64,000 bases of DNA from Ignavibacteriota bacterium (lineage in GTDB: Bacteria > Bacteroidota > Ignavibacteria > Tepidaquicellales > OLB5), in assembly GCA_003820375.1 (NCBI GenBank), contig RPQH01000002.1, positions 40,587 to 104,586 of the forward strand, in the 5' to 3' direction. Within the stretch, counting starts at the first letter, position 1. Each line of letters begins with the position of its first letter. Under the pieces are notes generated by a model. That model was not told the origin of the DNA. It worked only from the letters and a program-made list of their open reading frames with translations, and did not search any database. This document shows positions 35,924 to 44,626 of the stretch, one piece after another. A program made the translations under genes and the position numbers.

Positions 35924-37219
35924 ATGCAGGAAATGGTAAAAGAAATATCTAATAGAAAGCTCCTCGTGTCCGGTATGGCAGAAACGCTTATCGGCTCGGA
36001 AATAATTCGACTTGCCGGTGAGATTAATGAAAAGATTAAAAATGGTGAGAAAATATATAATCTTACCATAGGAGATTTTGACCCGGAGATATTTCCGATT
36101 CCCAAAGAGCTTGAGAATGAAATAATAAAAGCATATAAAGAAAAGCAAACAAATTACCCTCCCGCAAATGGTATTGCGGAGCTAAGGAAAGCAGTTTCAC
36201 ATTTTTTAAATGAACGTGAAGGCTTAAATTACTCACCTGAAGAAATATTAATTGCCGCAGGTGCAAGGCCATTGATATACACCATATTTCAGACAATTGT
36301 TCAGCCGGATGAGAAAGTAATATTCCCGGTTCCTTCATGGAATAACAATCATTATACGCATTTATCACATGCACAAAAAATTGAGATAAAAACTCTTGCT
36401 GAAAATAATTTCATGCCGGCTGCAGGTGATATTAAACCGTATATAAAAGAAGCATCGCTAATTTCTTTATGCTCGCCGCTAAATCCGACCGGTACTGCTT
36501 TCTCAGAAAAGGCTCTTGCCGATATTTGTGACATAATAGTGGAAGAAAATAACCGGAGGAAAGAAAATGAAAAACCTCTTTACCTTCTATATGACCAGAT
36601 ATACTGGGTACTAACTTACGGCAGTACTAAACATTTTGACCCTGTTTCACTGAATCCCGAAATGAGGGATTACACAATATTTGTTGATGGAATGTCAAAG
36701 GCATTTTCAGCAACAGGAGTGAGGGTTGGGTGGTCATTTGGTCCGCAAAGGGTGGTTGATAAAATGAAATCAATTCTTTCCCATCTTGGAGCGTGGGCAC
36801 CCAAAGCAGAACAAGTGGCTGCAGCAAAATACCTTGAACAAAAACAAAATGTAGATAGTTATTTATTTAATTTCAAAAATGAAATCAGCAAAAGATTAAA
36901 TGCATTTTACGATGGTTTCATGAAGCTGAAAAATGAAGGATTTAAAGTTGATGCAATTGCACCGCAGGCGGCAATTTATCTTACTGTGCAGTTTAATCTG
37001 CATGGAATGAAAAAAGAAAACGGCGAAGTTCTTCATGATACAAAGGAGACTACCAAGTATATCCTCAAAGAAGCAAAGGTTGCTATTGTTCCATTTTATG
37101 CATTCGGTGATTCTGCCGGTTCGGCCTGGTACAGGTTATCGGTTGGCACATGCAAACTGGAAGAAGTGGAAGGAATAATAGAGAGCCTGCGTTCTGCTTT
37201 AAAAAAATTAGAATCATAA
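35924..37219 (+). CDS. PLP-dependent class I/II aminotransferase
   Basis: This 431-residue fold-type I aminotransferase has N-Y-P-P-A-N-G-I-A-E-L-R (about 77-88), A-A-G-A-R-P (substrate and PLP loop), S-P-L-N-P-T-G (184-190), L-Y-D-Q-I-Y (222-227) and the PLP lysine 259 in D-G-M-S-K-A-F-S-A-T-G-V-R-V-G-W. It transfers an amino group between an amino acid and a 2-oxo acid; specificity is unclear, aspartate or aromatic being usual for this subgroup. The ATG at 35924 is supported by an A/G-rich ribosome site (aaagagaaag). A second Met three codons later is possible. It is divergent from the cyclodeaminase-family gene. Confidence 0.93.
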   Translation: MQEMVKEISNRKLLVSGMAETLIGSEIIRLAGEINEKIKNGEKIYNLTIGDFDPEIFPIPKELENEIIKAYKEKQTNYPPANGIAELRKAVSHFLNEREGLNYSPEEILIAAGARPLIYTIFQTIVQPDEKVIFPVPSWNNNHYTHLSHAQKIEIKTLAENNFMPAAGDIKPYIKEASLISLCSPLNPTGTAFSEKALADICDIIVEENNRRKENEKPLYLLYDQIYWVLTYGSTKHFDPVSLNPEMRDYTIFVDGMSKAFSATGVRVGWSFGPQRVVDKMKSILSHLGAWAPKAEQVAAAKYLEQKQNVDSYLFNFKNEISKRLNAFYDGFMKLKNEGFKVDAIAPQAAIYLTVQFNLHGMKKENGEVLHDTKETTKYILKEAKVAIVPFYAFGDSAGSAWYRLSVGTCKLEEVEGIIESLRSALKKLES

Positions 37220-37300
37220 CCGGACTAAAAGAACCTTATTTCAGCCCTCTTTGTTTACCTACAACAATCAATCAAAATTTTAAAAATTTAAGGAGATTTT

Positions 37301-38104
37301 ATGGATTCACAGTACACTTCTTTCACAGGTTCCGTTCCGGAAAATTATGACAAATACCTGGGACCTTTTTTATTTGATTATTTTGCAGGTATCTTAACTG
37401 AAAGATTATCTCAAATTAAACCATCAAAAATACTTGATATTGCATGCGGGACAGGCATAGTAACTAAAAAAATTGAAGAAGCTTTGCCCAAATCACATAT
37501 TATCGGGTTAGACCTAAATCCGGATATGATAGAATTTGGAAAAAAGAAATTAAAAAATTCCTCAATTGAGTGGAAAGTATCTAATGCCATTAACCTTCCG
37601 TTTGATAATGATACATTTGATGCAGTTGTTTGCCAATTTGGTGTGATGTTCTTTCCCGATAAAGCTGCAGCATTCATAGAAGCAAGACGTGTATTAAAAC
37701 CCAATGGCACTTTTATATTTAATACCTGGGATTCGCTTGAGATTAATGAGCTGTTTCTTACTTCCGATAGGGTAATTGGCAGAATATTTACAGATAATCC
37801 TCCTGATTTTTATAAAGTACCTTTTTCTTTTTATGATACAAAGGAAATAGAAAAACTATTGAATGAAGCGGGATTCAGGGATATAAAATTAGAATATGTA
37901 AAAACTAAAGCTGAAAATGAATCCGTTAAAGCTTTAGCTATAGGACTTGTGGAAGGCAACCCTATCTACGGTCAAATAACCGAGAGAGATGCATCAAAAG
38001 TACCTGTTGTTAAAAGTGAAATTGAAAAAGAGGTGAGTTCAAAATTTGGTGATAACCCTGTAAAAGCAGACCTCTCTGCAATAATGTGCACATGCAGGAA
38101 ATGA
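37301..38104 (+). CDS. Class I SAM-dependent methyltransferase (UbiE-like)
   Basis: This 267-residue methyltransferase has motif I I-L-D-I-A-C-G-T-G-I-V-T (44-55), an acidic ribose-binding strand (I-I-G-L-D-L-N-P-D-M), N-L-P-F-D-N-D-T-F-D-A-V-V-C-Q-F-G motif II/III and A-R-R-V-L-K-P-N-G-T. These fit the UbiE/COQ5-like group acting on small molecules; the substrate is unknown. An AAGGAG site seven bases before ATG fixes the start. The C-terminal ~40 residues end exactly where a 15-bp tandem array starts (38103), suggesting that the array has reached or trimmed the gene end. Confidence 0.9.
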   Translation: MDSQYTSFTGSVPENYDKYLGPFLFDYFAGILTERLSQIKPSKILDIACGTGIVTKKIEEALPKSHIIGLDLNPDMIEFGKKKLKNSSIEWKVSNAINLPFDNDTFDAVVCQFGVMFFPDKAAAFIEARRVLKPNGTFIFNTWDSLEINELFLTSDRVIGRIFTDNPPDFYKVPFSFYDTKEIEKLLNEAGFRDIKLEYVKTKAENESVKALAIGLVEGNPIYGQITERDASKVPVVKSEIEKEVSSKFGDNPVKADLSAIMCTCRK

Positions 38105-38199
38105 GTTAGAGTGTTGTGAGTTAGAGTGTTGTGAGTTAGAGAGTTGTGAGTTAATGAGTTGTGAGTTAATGAGTTGTGAGTCAATGAGTTGTGAGTTAA
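38103..38199. repeat. 15-bp tandem array at methyltransferase stop
   Basis: About six and a half copies of a 15-bp unit (gagttagagtgttgt, later gagttaatgagttgt) begin within the stop codon and run to the terminator at 38205. Because 15 is divisible by three, all frames through it stay regular; the reverse strand reads L-T-H-N-S repeats. Confidence 0.85.
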
Positions 38200-38204
38200 A
38201 AACA

Positions 38205-38236
38205 AAAAAACCCGGATAGACACACCCGGGTTTTTT
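38205..38236. terminator. Bidirectional terminator
   Basis: The stem aaaaaacccgg/ccgggtttttt has a 10-base loop between the convergent methyltransferase (+) and hemerythrin (-) genes. A- and T-tracts on the two sides let it serve both strands. Confidence 0.85.
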
Positions 38237-38251
38237 GCTATTTGCTATTTG

Positions 38252-38692
38252 CTATTTGTTTTCACCCTTCAATTTCTGCTCAATCTCATTAAGCTGTTCT
38301 TCGGTTAAGCTTTTTTCAACCAAAGGAAATAGCTCTCTTTCTTCAAAGCGGATATGAGCTTCCAGTTTTTCACCATATTGGTTAAGAAGAGCCTCGTCAG
38401 GGTCACTTACTTCAATCACATAAAGCAGTTCGTACATCTTTACATGCTCATCGAGCATTCTTTTTATTATTTCATTATCAGGCAGATAAGGTACAAGAAT
38501 CTCTTCTTCCAATCTGAAATGCTTATGAATATACTCATCAGAGAATTTCAGCAGCATTTCTTTTTTATCATCAACGGTCATTTCCGTATCCGTGGAACTT
38601 GATGGCTTGTAACCGTATTTTAATTTTTGGGCCGTAACAAGCCCATGGTGATGCTCGCTTGATAAGGAAATTAATGATTTATGACGTTCCAT
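38252..38692 (-). CDS. Hemerythrin-domain protein
   Basis: This 146-residue four-helix bundle is predicted to bind a di-iron site. Ligand-type motifs are present: L-S-S-E-H-H-H-G (about 10-17), H-F-R-L-E-E-E (about 58-64), D-E-H (about 80-82) and H-I-R-F-E-E-R-E-L-F (about 112-121). Family members bind or sense O2 or NO, or handle iron. It has no signal peptide, so it should be cytoplasmic. It lies just downstream of rpsT on the same strand, separated by a terminator. Confidence 0.9.
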   Translation of the reverse strand: MERHKSLISLSSEHHHGLVTAQKLKYGYKPSSSTDTEMTVDDKKEMLLKFSDEYIHKHFRLEEEILVPYLPDNEIIKRMLDEHVKMYELLYVIEVSDPDEALLNQYGEKLEAHIRFEERELFPLVEKSLTEEQLNEIEQKLKGENK

Positions 38693-38698
38693 AATAAA

Positions 38699-38724
38699 GA
38701 AAAAATCCCGATGAAGATCGGGAT
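38699..38724 (-). terminator. Terminator of rpsT
   Basis: The 8-bp stem atcccgat/atcgggat with a 4-base loop has an A-run on the left (read as a U-tract on the minus strand). It lies 31-56 bp after the rpsT stop and just before the hemerythrin start. Confidence 0.8.
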
Positions 38725-38754
38725 AAAAATCTCGTTAATAGTATTAGTAATAAT

Positions 38755-39012
38755 TTATTTCATCTTATTCACATGACGAGTAAGACGCGATTTCTTATTA
38801 GCAGCATTGTTTTTATGGATAACACCTTTTGTTGATATTTTATCCAGAACTGCAGTTGCTGTTTTCAATTCCTTTTCTGCACTTTCTTTTGTCTTAGCAG
38901 ATAGCACATTTTTAAGGGCTGTTCTTATTTTTGCCTTATAAAGCTTATTTTTCTCAGTTCTTTTCACTGTTTGCCTGGCTCTTTTTTGTGCAGATTTATG
39001 TCTTAGTGGCAT
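38755..39012 (-). CDS. rpsT: 30S ribosomal protein S20
   Basis: This 85-residue basic three-helix protein binds 16S rRNA in the small ribosomal subunit. It shows the typical start M-P-x-x-K-S-A-x-K-R-x-R-Q, K-x-R-T-A-L-K-x-V and the ending G-V-I-H-K-N-N-A-A-N-K-K-S-R-L. Length is standard. It is a single-gene unit ending in its own terminator and is divergent from the PorX-type gene. Confidence 0.97.
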   Translation of the reverse strand: MPLRHKSAQKRARQTVKRTEKNKLYKAKIRTALKNVLSAKTKESAEKELKTATAVLDKISTKGVIHKNNAANKKSRLTRHVNKMK

Positions 39013-39147
39013 CTATATTTTCCTTTTTATAATTAAATTATAAAATTATTATTACTAAATTTTAATTTGAACACAAAAATAGCCAGAATGTTAATGAAAA
39101 TCAATTTACAATTTCAAATCTCAATTAAATAACTTAAAAATCGCAAA

Positions 39148-40716
39148 GTGGATAAAATCAAAAACAAAATATTGTGGATTGATGATGAAATTGAGCTTTT
39201 ACGCTCAAATATCCTGTTTTTAGAGGATAAAGGGTATAATGTTGATAAAGCGACCAATGGGGAAGATGCTATTGAAATGGTCAAAAAGAAGGATTATAAC
39301 CTTATTTTCCTTGATGAAATGATGGCCGGCATGGGTGGACTTAAAACGCTTGCTATCCTGAAAGATGTACAGCCAAACATTCCTGTGGTAATGGTGACCA
39401 AAAATGAGACCGAATCATTGATGGAAGATGCCATTGGTGCAAAAATTTCCGATTATCTGCTCAAACCCGTGAACCCTAACCAGATTCTTCTTGTTCTGAA
39501 AAAATTTCTTGAAGGAAGAAGGATTAAAGGTGAAACTTTATCAAGAGATTATATTCAGGAGTTCAACAGAATCAGTGCTGAAATGATGGGAGACCTTGAT
39601 TACCGGGACTGGATTAATATTAATCAGGAAATGACTCAATGGGAAATGGAGCTGGATGAACATCCTGAACTCGGTTTGAAAGAAACTTTATATGCCCAGA
39701 GAAAAGAATGCAATGCAGAGTTCTGCAGGTTCTTTGAAAGAAATTACCTTGAGTGGATACATCAGAAAAAACCGGGACCAATATTTTCAAACCAGGTTAT
39801 TGAATCATATGTAGTACCCGAGCTTGAAAATACCAAATCCGTTTTCTTTTTTGTTATCGATTGCCTGCGGCTTGACCAATGGATGCTTATGGAAAGAAAG
39901 CTGTATGATTATTTCAAGATAAGCAAAGAATTTTATTACGGAATGATACCTTCTGCTACACCGTATGCAAGAAATGCTATATTCAGCGGCCTGTTTCCAA
40001 GTGAGATTGAAAAATATTATCCCGACCTGTGGGCAAAGGGTGAAGATGATGAGAACAGTAAAAACAATAATGAAAAAGAGTTTCTTGAAAAACTGCTTCA
40101 AAGAAAAAGAGTTAAGCTTAGGAATGACCTGAAATATGTAAAGATACTTGAAGCGGATTTCGGGAAAGGAATTGAAAGCAAAATATCTACATTCAGCAAT
40201 AACCACCTGAATGCAATAGTTGTGAACTTTGTTGATATTCTTGCACACTCCCGTTCCGATAATGCAGTATTAAAAGAAATAGCACCTGATGAAGCTGCAT
40301 ACCGCTCGCTTACGGATTCATGGTTCGAGCATTCAACATTATTTTCAATGTTCAAAATACTTTCTGCACAAAAAGATATTAAAATTATTGTAACTACGGA
40401 CCATGGAAGCATAAGATGCTTAAGAGGAGCGAAAGTGCTTGGAGATAAAGAAACATCTACAAACCTGCGTTACAAGTACGGCAGAAACGTAAAAAGCGAT
40501 GACAGGCAGGCAATATTTATCCGCAATCCGCTGGATTATAAACTGCCAAGACGCGGCGGTATTGTGAACTATGTGATTACTAAAGAAGACTTTTATTTTG
40601 TTTACCCAACTGATTATCATTATTATCTTAATCATTATAAAAATACCTTCCAGCATGGAGGTATTTCAATGGAAGAGCTGATTCTTCCGGTAATAACACT
40701 TGACCCGAAGGAATAA
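39148..40716 (+). CDS. porX: PorX-type response regulator with PglZ/alkaline-phosphatase domain
   Basis: This 522-residue protein has an N-terminal receiver domain (about 5-125), D-D-E acidic pocket at 12-14, phosphoacceptor Asp 56 in F-L-D-E-M-M, K in D-Y-L-L-K-P-V-N-P. A helical linker and a PglZ-type phosphatase-fold domain follow (about 205-515), with F-V-I-D-C-L-R-L-D-Q-W and V-T-T-D-H-G-S-I-R as metal-site stretches. This architecture is that of PorX, which with the PorY kinase controls type IX secretion in Bacteroidetes. PorY is not visible here. It starts at GTG; the stop is two bases before the tsaE TTG, so the genes are co-transcribed. It fits the many T9SS cargo genes nearby. Confidence 0.93.
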   Translation: MDKIKNKILWIDDEIELLRSNILFLEDKGYNVDKATNGEDAIEMVKKKDYNLIFLDEMMAGMGGLKTLAILKDVQPNIPVVMVTKNETESLMEDAIGAKISDYLLKPVNPNQILLVLKKFLEGRRIKGETLSRDYIQEFNRISAEMMGDLDYRDWININQEMTQWEMELDEHPELGLKETLYAQRKECNAEFCRFFERNYLEWIHQKKPGPIFSNQVIESYVVPELENTKSVFFFVIDCLRLDQWMLMERKLYDYFKISKEFYYGMIPSATPYARNAIFSGLFPSEIEKYYPDLWAKGEDDENSKNNNEKEFLEKLLQRKRVKLRNDLKYVKILEADFGKGIESKISTFSNNHLNAIVVNFVDILAHSRSDNAVLKEIAPDEAAYRSLTDSWFEHSTLFSMFKILSAQKDIKIIVTTDHGSIRCLRGAKVLGDKETSTNLRYKYGRNVKSDDRQAIFIRNPLDYKLPRRGGIVNYVITKEDFYFVYPTDYHYYLNHYKNTFQHGGISMEELILPVITLDPKE

Positions 40717-40718
40717 GA

Positions 40719-41153
40719 TTGGAAGAATTGCTTAGCAAAAGTCCCGAAGAAACGCAGAAATATGGTAAAGCAATTGGTTCTGTTTTAAAAGATAAAGACA
40801 TTGTTTTATTTTATGGCGAATTGGGCAGCGGTAAAACCCAACTGATAAAAGGTATATGCTCTGCTCTGGGTGTTAAACAAGTTGTCAACAGCCCTACATT
40901 TATTATTGTAAACGAGTATGTATCCGGTGATAATAAGAACATTTATCATTTTGACCTTTACAGGCTGAAATCGGCTGAAGAAGTAATAGATATAGGGCTT
41001 GATGACTATTTAAAAGACAGGGGAATAATACTTATCGAATGGCCTGAGTTAATTGAAGATATACTGCCTGCAGGCTCAAAGAAGGTTTTTATTTCACATG
41101 TCAACGGAAATGAAAATTCAAGGTACATTAAATTTTATCCCGTAGAAGAGTGA
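40719..41153 (+). CDS. tsaE: tRNA t6A biosynthesis ATPase TsaE
   Basis: This 144-residue P-loop ATPase is needed with TsaB and TsaD for threonylcarbamoyl modification of adenosine 37 in ANN-decoding tRNAs. It shows Walker A G-E-L-G-S-G-K-T (33-40), S-P-T-F-I-I-V-N-E-Y, Y-H-F-D-L-Y-R and I-E-W-P-E, all family hallmarks. The TTG start is two bases after the porX stop. The stop overlaps the tsaB start (GTGA at 41150-41153), giving a coupled pair. Confidence 0.96.
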   Translation: MEELLSKSPEETQKYGKAIGSVLKDKDIVLFYGELGSGKTQLIKGICSALGVKQVVNSPTFIIVNEYVSGDNKNIYHFDLYRLKSAEEVIDIGLDDYLKDRGIILIEWPELIEDILPAGSKKVFISHVNGNENSRYIKFYPVEE

Positions 41154-41833
41154 AGCTATTACTTATAAATTCAAATGAAGCAAATGCATTCATTGCTCTG
41201 TATAATGACGGTGAATTAATAGTAACCTATGCGAAAGAATTTATTGAAAAGCAGGAAAAACAACCCCGTGTAAAACCCTCTGACAGATTAATAGACTGCC
41301 TTGATGATGTAATAAAAAAAAGTAATGATATTTTGTTAAGCAGTATTGATGCTGTTGCCGTTATTACAGGACCCGGTTCATTTACGGGAATTAGAGTAGG
41401 GCTTTCTATTGCTAAAGGTTTTGCTGATGCTTTAGAAAAAAAGATAATTCCTATTGATAACTTCATACTTACACTAAACAGGATAGGGAAAATTGAAACC
41501 GATAAAACTTATTGCATTGTTTTGCCTGCAAAGCTGCCCGAATATTATTACCGCACTATGAGCAGCTGCCGGGAAATTGAAACAGGTTTTTTCTTCCCTG
41601 ATGAAATTTCTGCTAAAATCAATGAAAAAACAATACTTGTGGGAGATTTTAATGATGAATCTCAAATAAATGTTAATTATTTTAGGTATATTGATGTGCA
41701 AAATATGAAGAGTGAACTTGATTCGATGACAGAGCTAAGCTTGCTGTATTTTAATGAAAATAAAGCCGTAGACCCCGGTGAAATAGAACCTTTGTATATT
41801 AAAGATTTTGTAGCTAAAAAAAAACAATTTTAA
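41150..41833 (+). CDS. tsaB: tRNA t6A biosynthesis protein TsaB
   Basis: This 227-residue inactive ASKHA-fold partner of TsaD bridges it to TsaE. The diagnostic G-P-G-S-F-T-G-I-R-V-G-L-S-I-A-K-G stretch is present at about 75-91, with an N-terminal I-N-S-N-E strand where D-T-S is usual. The C-terminal half is less conserved, as in other members. The GTG start overlaps tsaE. TsaD itself is outside the window. Confidence 0.93.
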   Translation: MKLLLINSNEANAFIALYNDGELIVTYAKEFIEKQEKQPRVKPSDRLIDCLDDVIKKSNDILLSSIDAVAVITGPGSFTGIRVGLSIAKGFADALEKKIIPIDNFILTLNRIGKIETDKTYCIVLPAKLPEYYYRTMSSCREIETGFFFPDEISAKINEKTILVGDFNDESQINVNYFRYIDVQNMKSELDSMTELSLLYFNENKAVDPGEIEPLYIKDFVAKKKQF

Positions 41834-41892
41834 AATCATTGTAAACTCAGATTAATAAATAGAGTTTAATTTAATAAAGAGAGCGTAATAAA

Positions 41893-42738
41893 ATGGCCTG
41901 GTTTAAAAGAACTAAAGAAAATATAACTACCGACTCACAGGATAAAAAAGATATCGGTGAAGGTATGTGGATAAAATGCCCTAACTGCGGCGAAATGATG
42001 CATAAAACTCAATGGGAAAATAACCTTTTTGTATGCATTAAGTGTGACCATCATTTCAGGATAGGAAGCAAAGAGTATTTTGATATAGTATTCGATAAGG
42101 GAACATTCAAGGAATTTGATAAAAAGGTTACATCGGTTGATGTGCTTGAATTTGCCGATACTAAAAAATACAGCGATAGAATAGTAGAGACCACAAAGAA
42201 AACAGGATTATATGACTGCATCCGGAACGGCACGGGAAAAATATTTGAAATACCCGCTGTAGTAAGCTGTATGGATTTTACATTTATCGGTGGAAGTATG
42301 GGTGCTGTGCTTGGAGAAAAGATAGCAAGAGCAGTAAATAAAGCAGTAAAAACAAAGTCACCTTATATAATAATATCCAAGTCAGGCGGAGCAAGAATGC
42401 AGGAAGCTGCAATTGCTCTTATGCAATTGGCGAAAACCTCTGCAATGCTTGCAAAGCTGGCAGAGTATAAGCTGCCTTACATTTCAGTAATAACCGACCC
42501 GACAACAGGCGGTTCATCTGCAAGTTTCTCTATGCTTGGTGATGTGAATATTGCCGAACCCGAAGCACTTATAGGCTTTGCAGGACCGCGTGTTATTAAA
42601 CAGGCAACAGGTAAAGACCTGCCTCCCGGTTTCCAGCGTTCTGATTTTGTGCTTGAGCATGGATTCCTTGACCTGGTGGTGCATAGAAAAGATTTGAAAG
42701 AGAAGCTGTTTTATCTTATCAAATTTATGAAAGATTAG
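41893..42738 (+). CDS. accD: Acetyl-CoA carboxylase carboxyltransferase beta subunit
   Basis: This 281-residue subunit of the carboxyltransferase makes malonyl-CoA for fatty acid synthesis. The N-terminal zinc ribbon has C29-x2-C32...C48-x2-C51. The crotonase-like body shows F-T-F-I-G-G-S-M-G, S-G-G-A-R-M-Q-E and D-P-T-T-G-G-S-S-A-S-F. Length is typical. It lies 60 bp after tsaB and 18 bp before panC, consistent with one operon. accA is not in the window. Confidence 0.97.
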   Translation: MAWFKRTKENITTDSQDKKDIGEGMWIKCPNCGEMMHKTQWENNLFVCIKCDHHFRIGSKEYFDIVFDKGTFKEFDKKVTSVDVLEFADTKKYSDRIVETTKKTGLYDCIRNGTGKIFEIPAVVSCMDFTFIGGSMGAVLGEKIARAVNKAVKTKSPYIIISKSGGARMQEAAIALMQLAKTSAMLAKLAEYKLPYISVITDPTTGGSSASFSMLGDVNIAEPEALIGFAGPRVIKQATGKDLPPGFQRSDFVLEHGFLDLVVHRKDLKEKLFYLIKFMKD

Positions 42739-42755
42739 GATATTACTTCTCTTAA

Positions 42756-43622
42756 ATGAAAATTATTACCAAAGCAAGCTCTGCTCAAAGACTTGCCTCT
42801 AAAATAAGATGTGAAAATAAGACAATAGGTTTTGTTCCCACCATGGGTTATCTGCATGAAGGGCATATTTCATTGATAAATATTGCCCGGAAAAAAGCCG
42901 ATGTTGTTTTTGTCAGCATCTATGTAAATCCCCTTCAATTTGGACCAAGTGAAGACCTGAAGAAATATCCCCGCGACCTGAAACGTGATGAAAAGCTTTG
43001 CCGTGAAGCCGGCGTGGATTATATTTTTTATCCTTCAGATTCAGAAATGTACAGCGATGAATATTCCACTTATGTTAATGTGGAAAATATTACAGATATA
43101 CTTGAAGGAAAAGTAAGACCCGGGCATTTTAAAGGAGTTACAACTGTCTGCCTGAAATTATTCAATATTGTGCAGCCGCATTTTTCCGTATTCGGACAGA
43201 AAGATGCCCAGCAGCTTGCTGTAATAAAAAAAATGGTTCATGAGCTTAACCTTGATATGAAAGTTATCACGGGGGAAACAAAGCGTGAACCGGATGGATT
43301 GGCAATGAGCTCAAGAAATGTTTACCTGAACGATGAACAAAGAAAAGATGCATCTGTATTATATAAAGCATTGCAGTATGCAAAGAGAAAGATTGAAGAG
43401 GGCTATAACAGGGATATTGATTTCCTTTCACACCAGATGTACAAGCTTATAAAATCAAGACCAAGAGTAACAAATATAGATTATATTTCGTTCAATGATA
43501 GCGAAAACCTGAAAACTTATAAATCTTTCAAAGAAATTGCAAAAAATAAAGAAATTACAGTATCTTTGGCTGTGAGATTTGGTAAAATCAGGTTGATTGA
43601 TAATATTTCAATAAAGTGTTAA
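42756..43622 (+). CDS. panC: Pantothenate synthetase
   Basis: This 288-residue enzyme ligates pantoate to beta-alanine with ATP in coenzyme A synthesis. Motifs seen are V-P-T-M-G-Y-L-H-E-G-H (27-37, nucleotide-binding H-x-G-H type), Y-V-N-P-L-Q-F-G-P-S-E-D, F-G-Q-K-D-A-Q-Q-L and G-L-A-M-S-S-R-N-V-Y-L. It is 18 bp after accD. panD, which makes its beta-alanine substrate, follows 160 bp downstream. Confidence 0.97.
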   Translation: MKIITKASSAQRLASKIRCENKTIGFVPTMGYLHEGHISLINIARKKADVVFVSIYVNPLQFGPSEDLKKYPRDLKRDEKLCREAGVDYIFYPSDSEMYSDEYSTYVNVENITDILEGKVRPGHFKGVTTVCLKLFNIVQPHFSVFGQKDAQQLAVIKKMVHELNLDMKVITGETKREPDGLAMSSRNVYLNDEQRKDASVLYKALQYAKRKIEEGYNRDIDFLSHQMYKLIKSRPRVTNIDYISFNDSENLKTYKSFKEIAKNKEITVSLAVRFGKIRLIDNISIKC

Positions 43623-43785
43623 CTTTGACAAACAGTGAAATTGCGAGCTATTAATTTACAGGAGATTTTCACAGGTTTTAAGCTTGCAATTTAATTGAAT
43701 ATAATTTTAAAAACGTAAGCGAAGCAATCCCGTTAATGATGCGGTTGACTGTCAGGATTGCCGGGCAATTAGGGGTTATTAAATT

Positions 43786-44166
43786 ATGAGAAGAATAATG
43801 TGCAAATCAAAAATACACCGTGCTAGGGTGACGCAGGCAGAACTGTATTACCAGGGCAGTCTGACAATTGACTCAGACTTGCTTGATGCTGCCGATATAC
43901 TGCCTTATGAGCGTGTTCAGGTTTGCAATGTAAATAACGGTGAAAGATTTGAAACCTATGCCATTCCCGGCAAAAGGAGAAGCGGAATTATTTGCCTCAA
44001 TGGAGCGGCAGCACGGCTTGGCTCTGTTGGTGATGAAATTATTATTATAACTTACGGAACATTTAACGAAGAAGAATTAAAACATTTCATTCCGAATGTT
44101 GTATTAGTTGATAAGGATAATAAGATAGTTGATATTAAAAAGGATAATGAGATATTGGAAGTATAA
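43786..44166 (+). CDS. panD: Aspartate 1-decarboxylase proenzyme
   Basis: This 126-residue pyruvoyl enzyme makes beta-alanine from aspartate for pantothenate. The expected self-cleavage site Gly24-Ser25 is seen in [31 protein letters not shown] and I-C-L-N-G-A-A-A-R are also typical. Length is normal. A good terminator follows at 44204, so this ends the porX-to-panD gene run. The gap before it carries a gcgaagcaatcc-type repeat rather than a gene. Confidence 0.97.
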   Translation: MRRIMCKSKIHRARVTQAELYYQGSLTIDSDLLDAADILPYERVQVCNVNNGERFETYAIPGKRRSGIICLNGAAARLGSVGDEIIIITYGTFNEEELKHFIPNVVLVDKDNKIVDIKKDNEILEV

Positions 44167-44203
44167 TTTTCCATATATAAAGTAATTTCTTTTTATTAAG
44201 TTT

Positions 44204-44237
44204 ACCCCTGTAGATGAAACAAACAGGGGTTTTTTTT
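44204..44237 (+). terminator. Rho-independent terminator after panD
   Basis: The 8-bp GC-rich stem acccctgt/acaggggt with an 11-base loop is followed by a run of eight T. It begins 37 bp after the panD stop. Confidence 0.92.
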
Positions 44238-44281
44238 ATTATAAATAGTACAGAACAAATTTTTAATTAAAATATATCATT

Positions 44282-44626
44282 ATGAAGAGAATTATTTTAT
44301 TATCATTTATTGTTATACTTGCAAGCTCAAATCTGTTTGCACAAAAGATGTTCAAAGTGAAATATGAATCACAGGCAGACCTGAAAATTTATGTTGTAGG
44401 CTATGAATCGCAGGCGGATTTGACTGTGTACATGGTTAAATACGAATCACAGGCAAATAAAGACGGCTTGTGGTATAATGTTGATTACGAGTCGCAAGCG
44501 GATTTTAAACTGTACTTTGTAGATTACGAATCACAGGCAGACTTGAAAATATATTTTGTAGATTACGAATCACAGGCAGGGTGGAAGAATAAATCGAAGA
44601 TGCATTTGCTGAAGTTTAAGAATTAG
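44282..44626 (+). CDS. Exported Y-E-S-Q-A-repeat protein (DUF6150/septknot-like)
   Basis: This 114-residue protein has a signal peptide (about 1-20, ending S-S-N-L-F-A). Six tandem ~15-residue repeats follow, each built as hydrophobic strand plus K/G/D-Y-E-S-Q-A-D/N: V-K-Y-E-S-Q-A-D-L, V-G-Y-E-S-Q-A-D-L, V-K-Y-E-S-Q-A-N, V-D-Y-E-S-Q-A-D-F, V-D-Y-E-S-Q-A-D-L and V-D-Y-E-S-Q-A-G-W. The pattern matches my recollection of the DUF6150 family, for which a deep seven-crossing knotted fold has been predicted. Function is unknown. It is a lone gene after the panD terminator. Confidence 0.82.
   Translation: MKRIILLSFIVILASSNLFAQKMFKVKYESQADLKIYVVGYESQADLTVYMVKYESQANKDGLWYNVDYESQADFKLYFVDYESQADLKIYFVDYESQAGWKNKSKMHLLKFKN

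Noticed and set aside
37972..38223. Reverse-strand frame with L-T-H-N-S repeats
   Set aside because: It results from the 15-bp tandem array; its length divisible by three keeps the frame open by chance.
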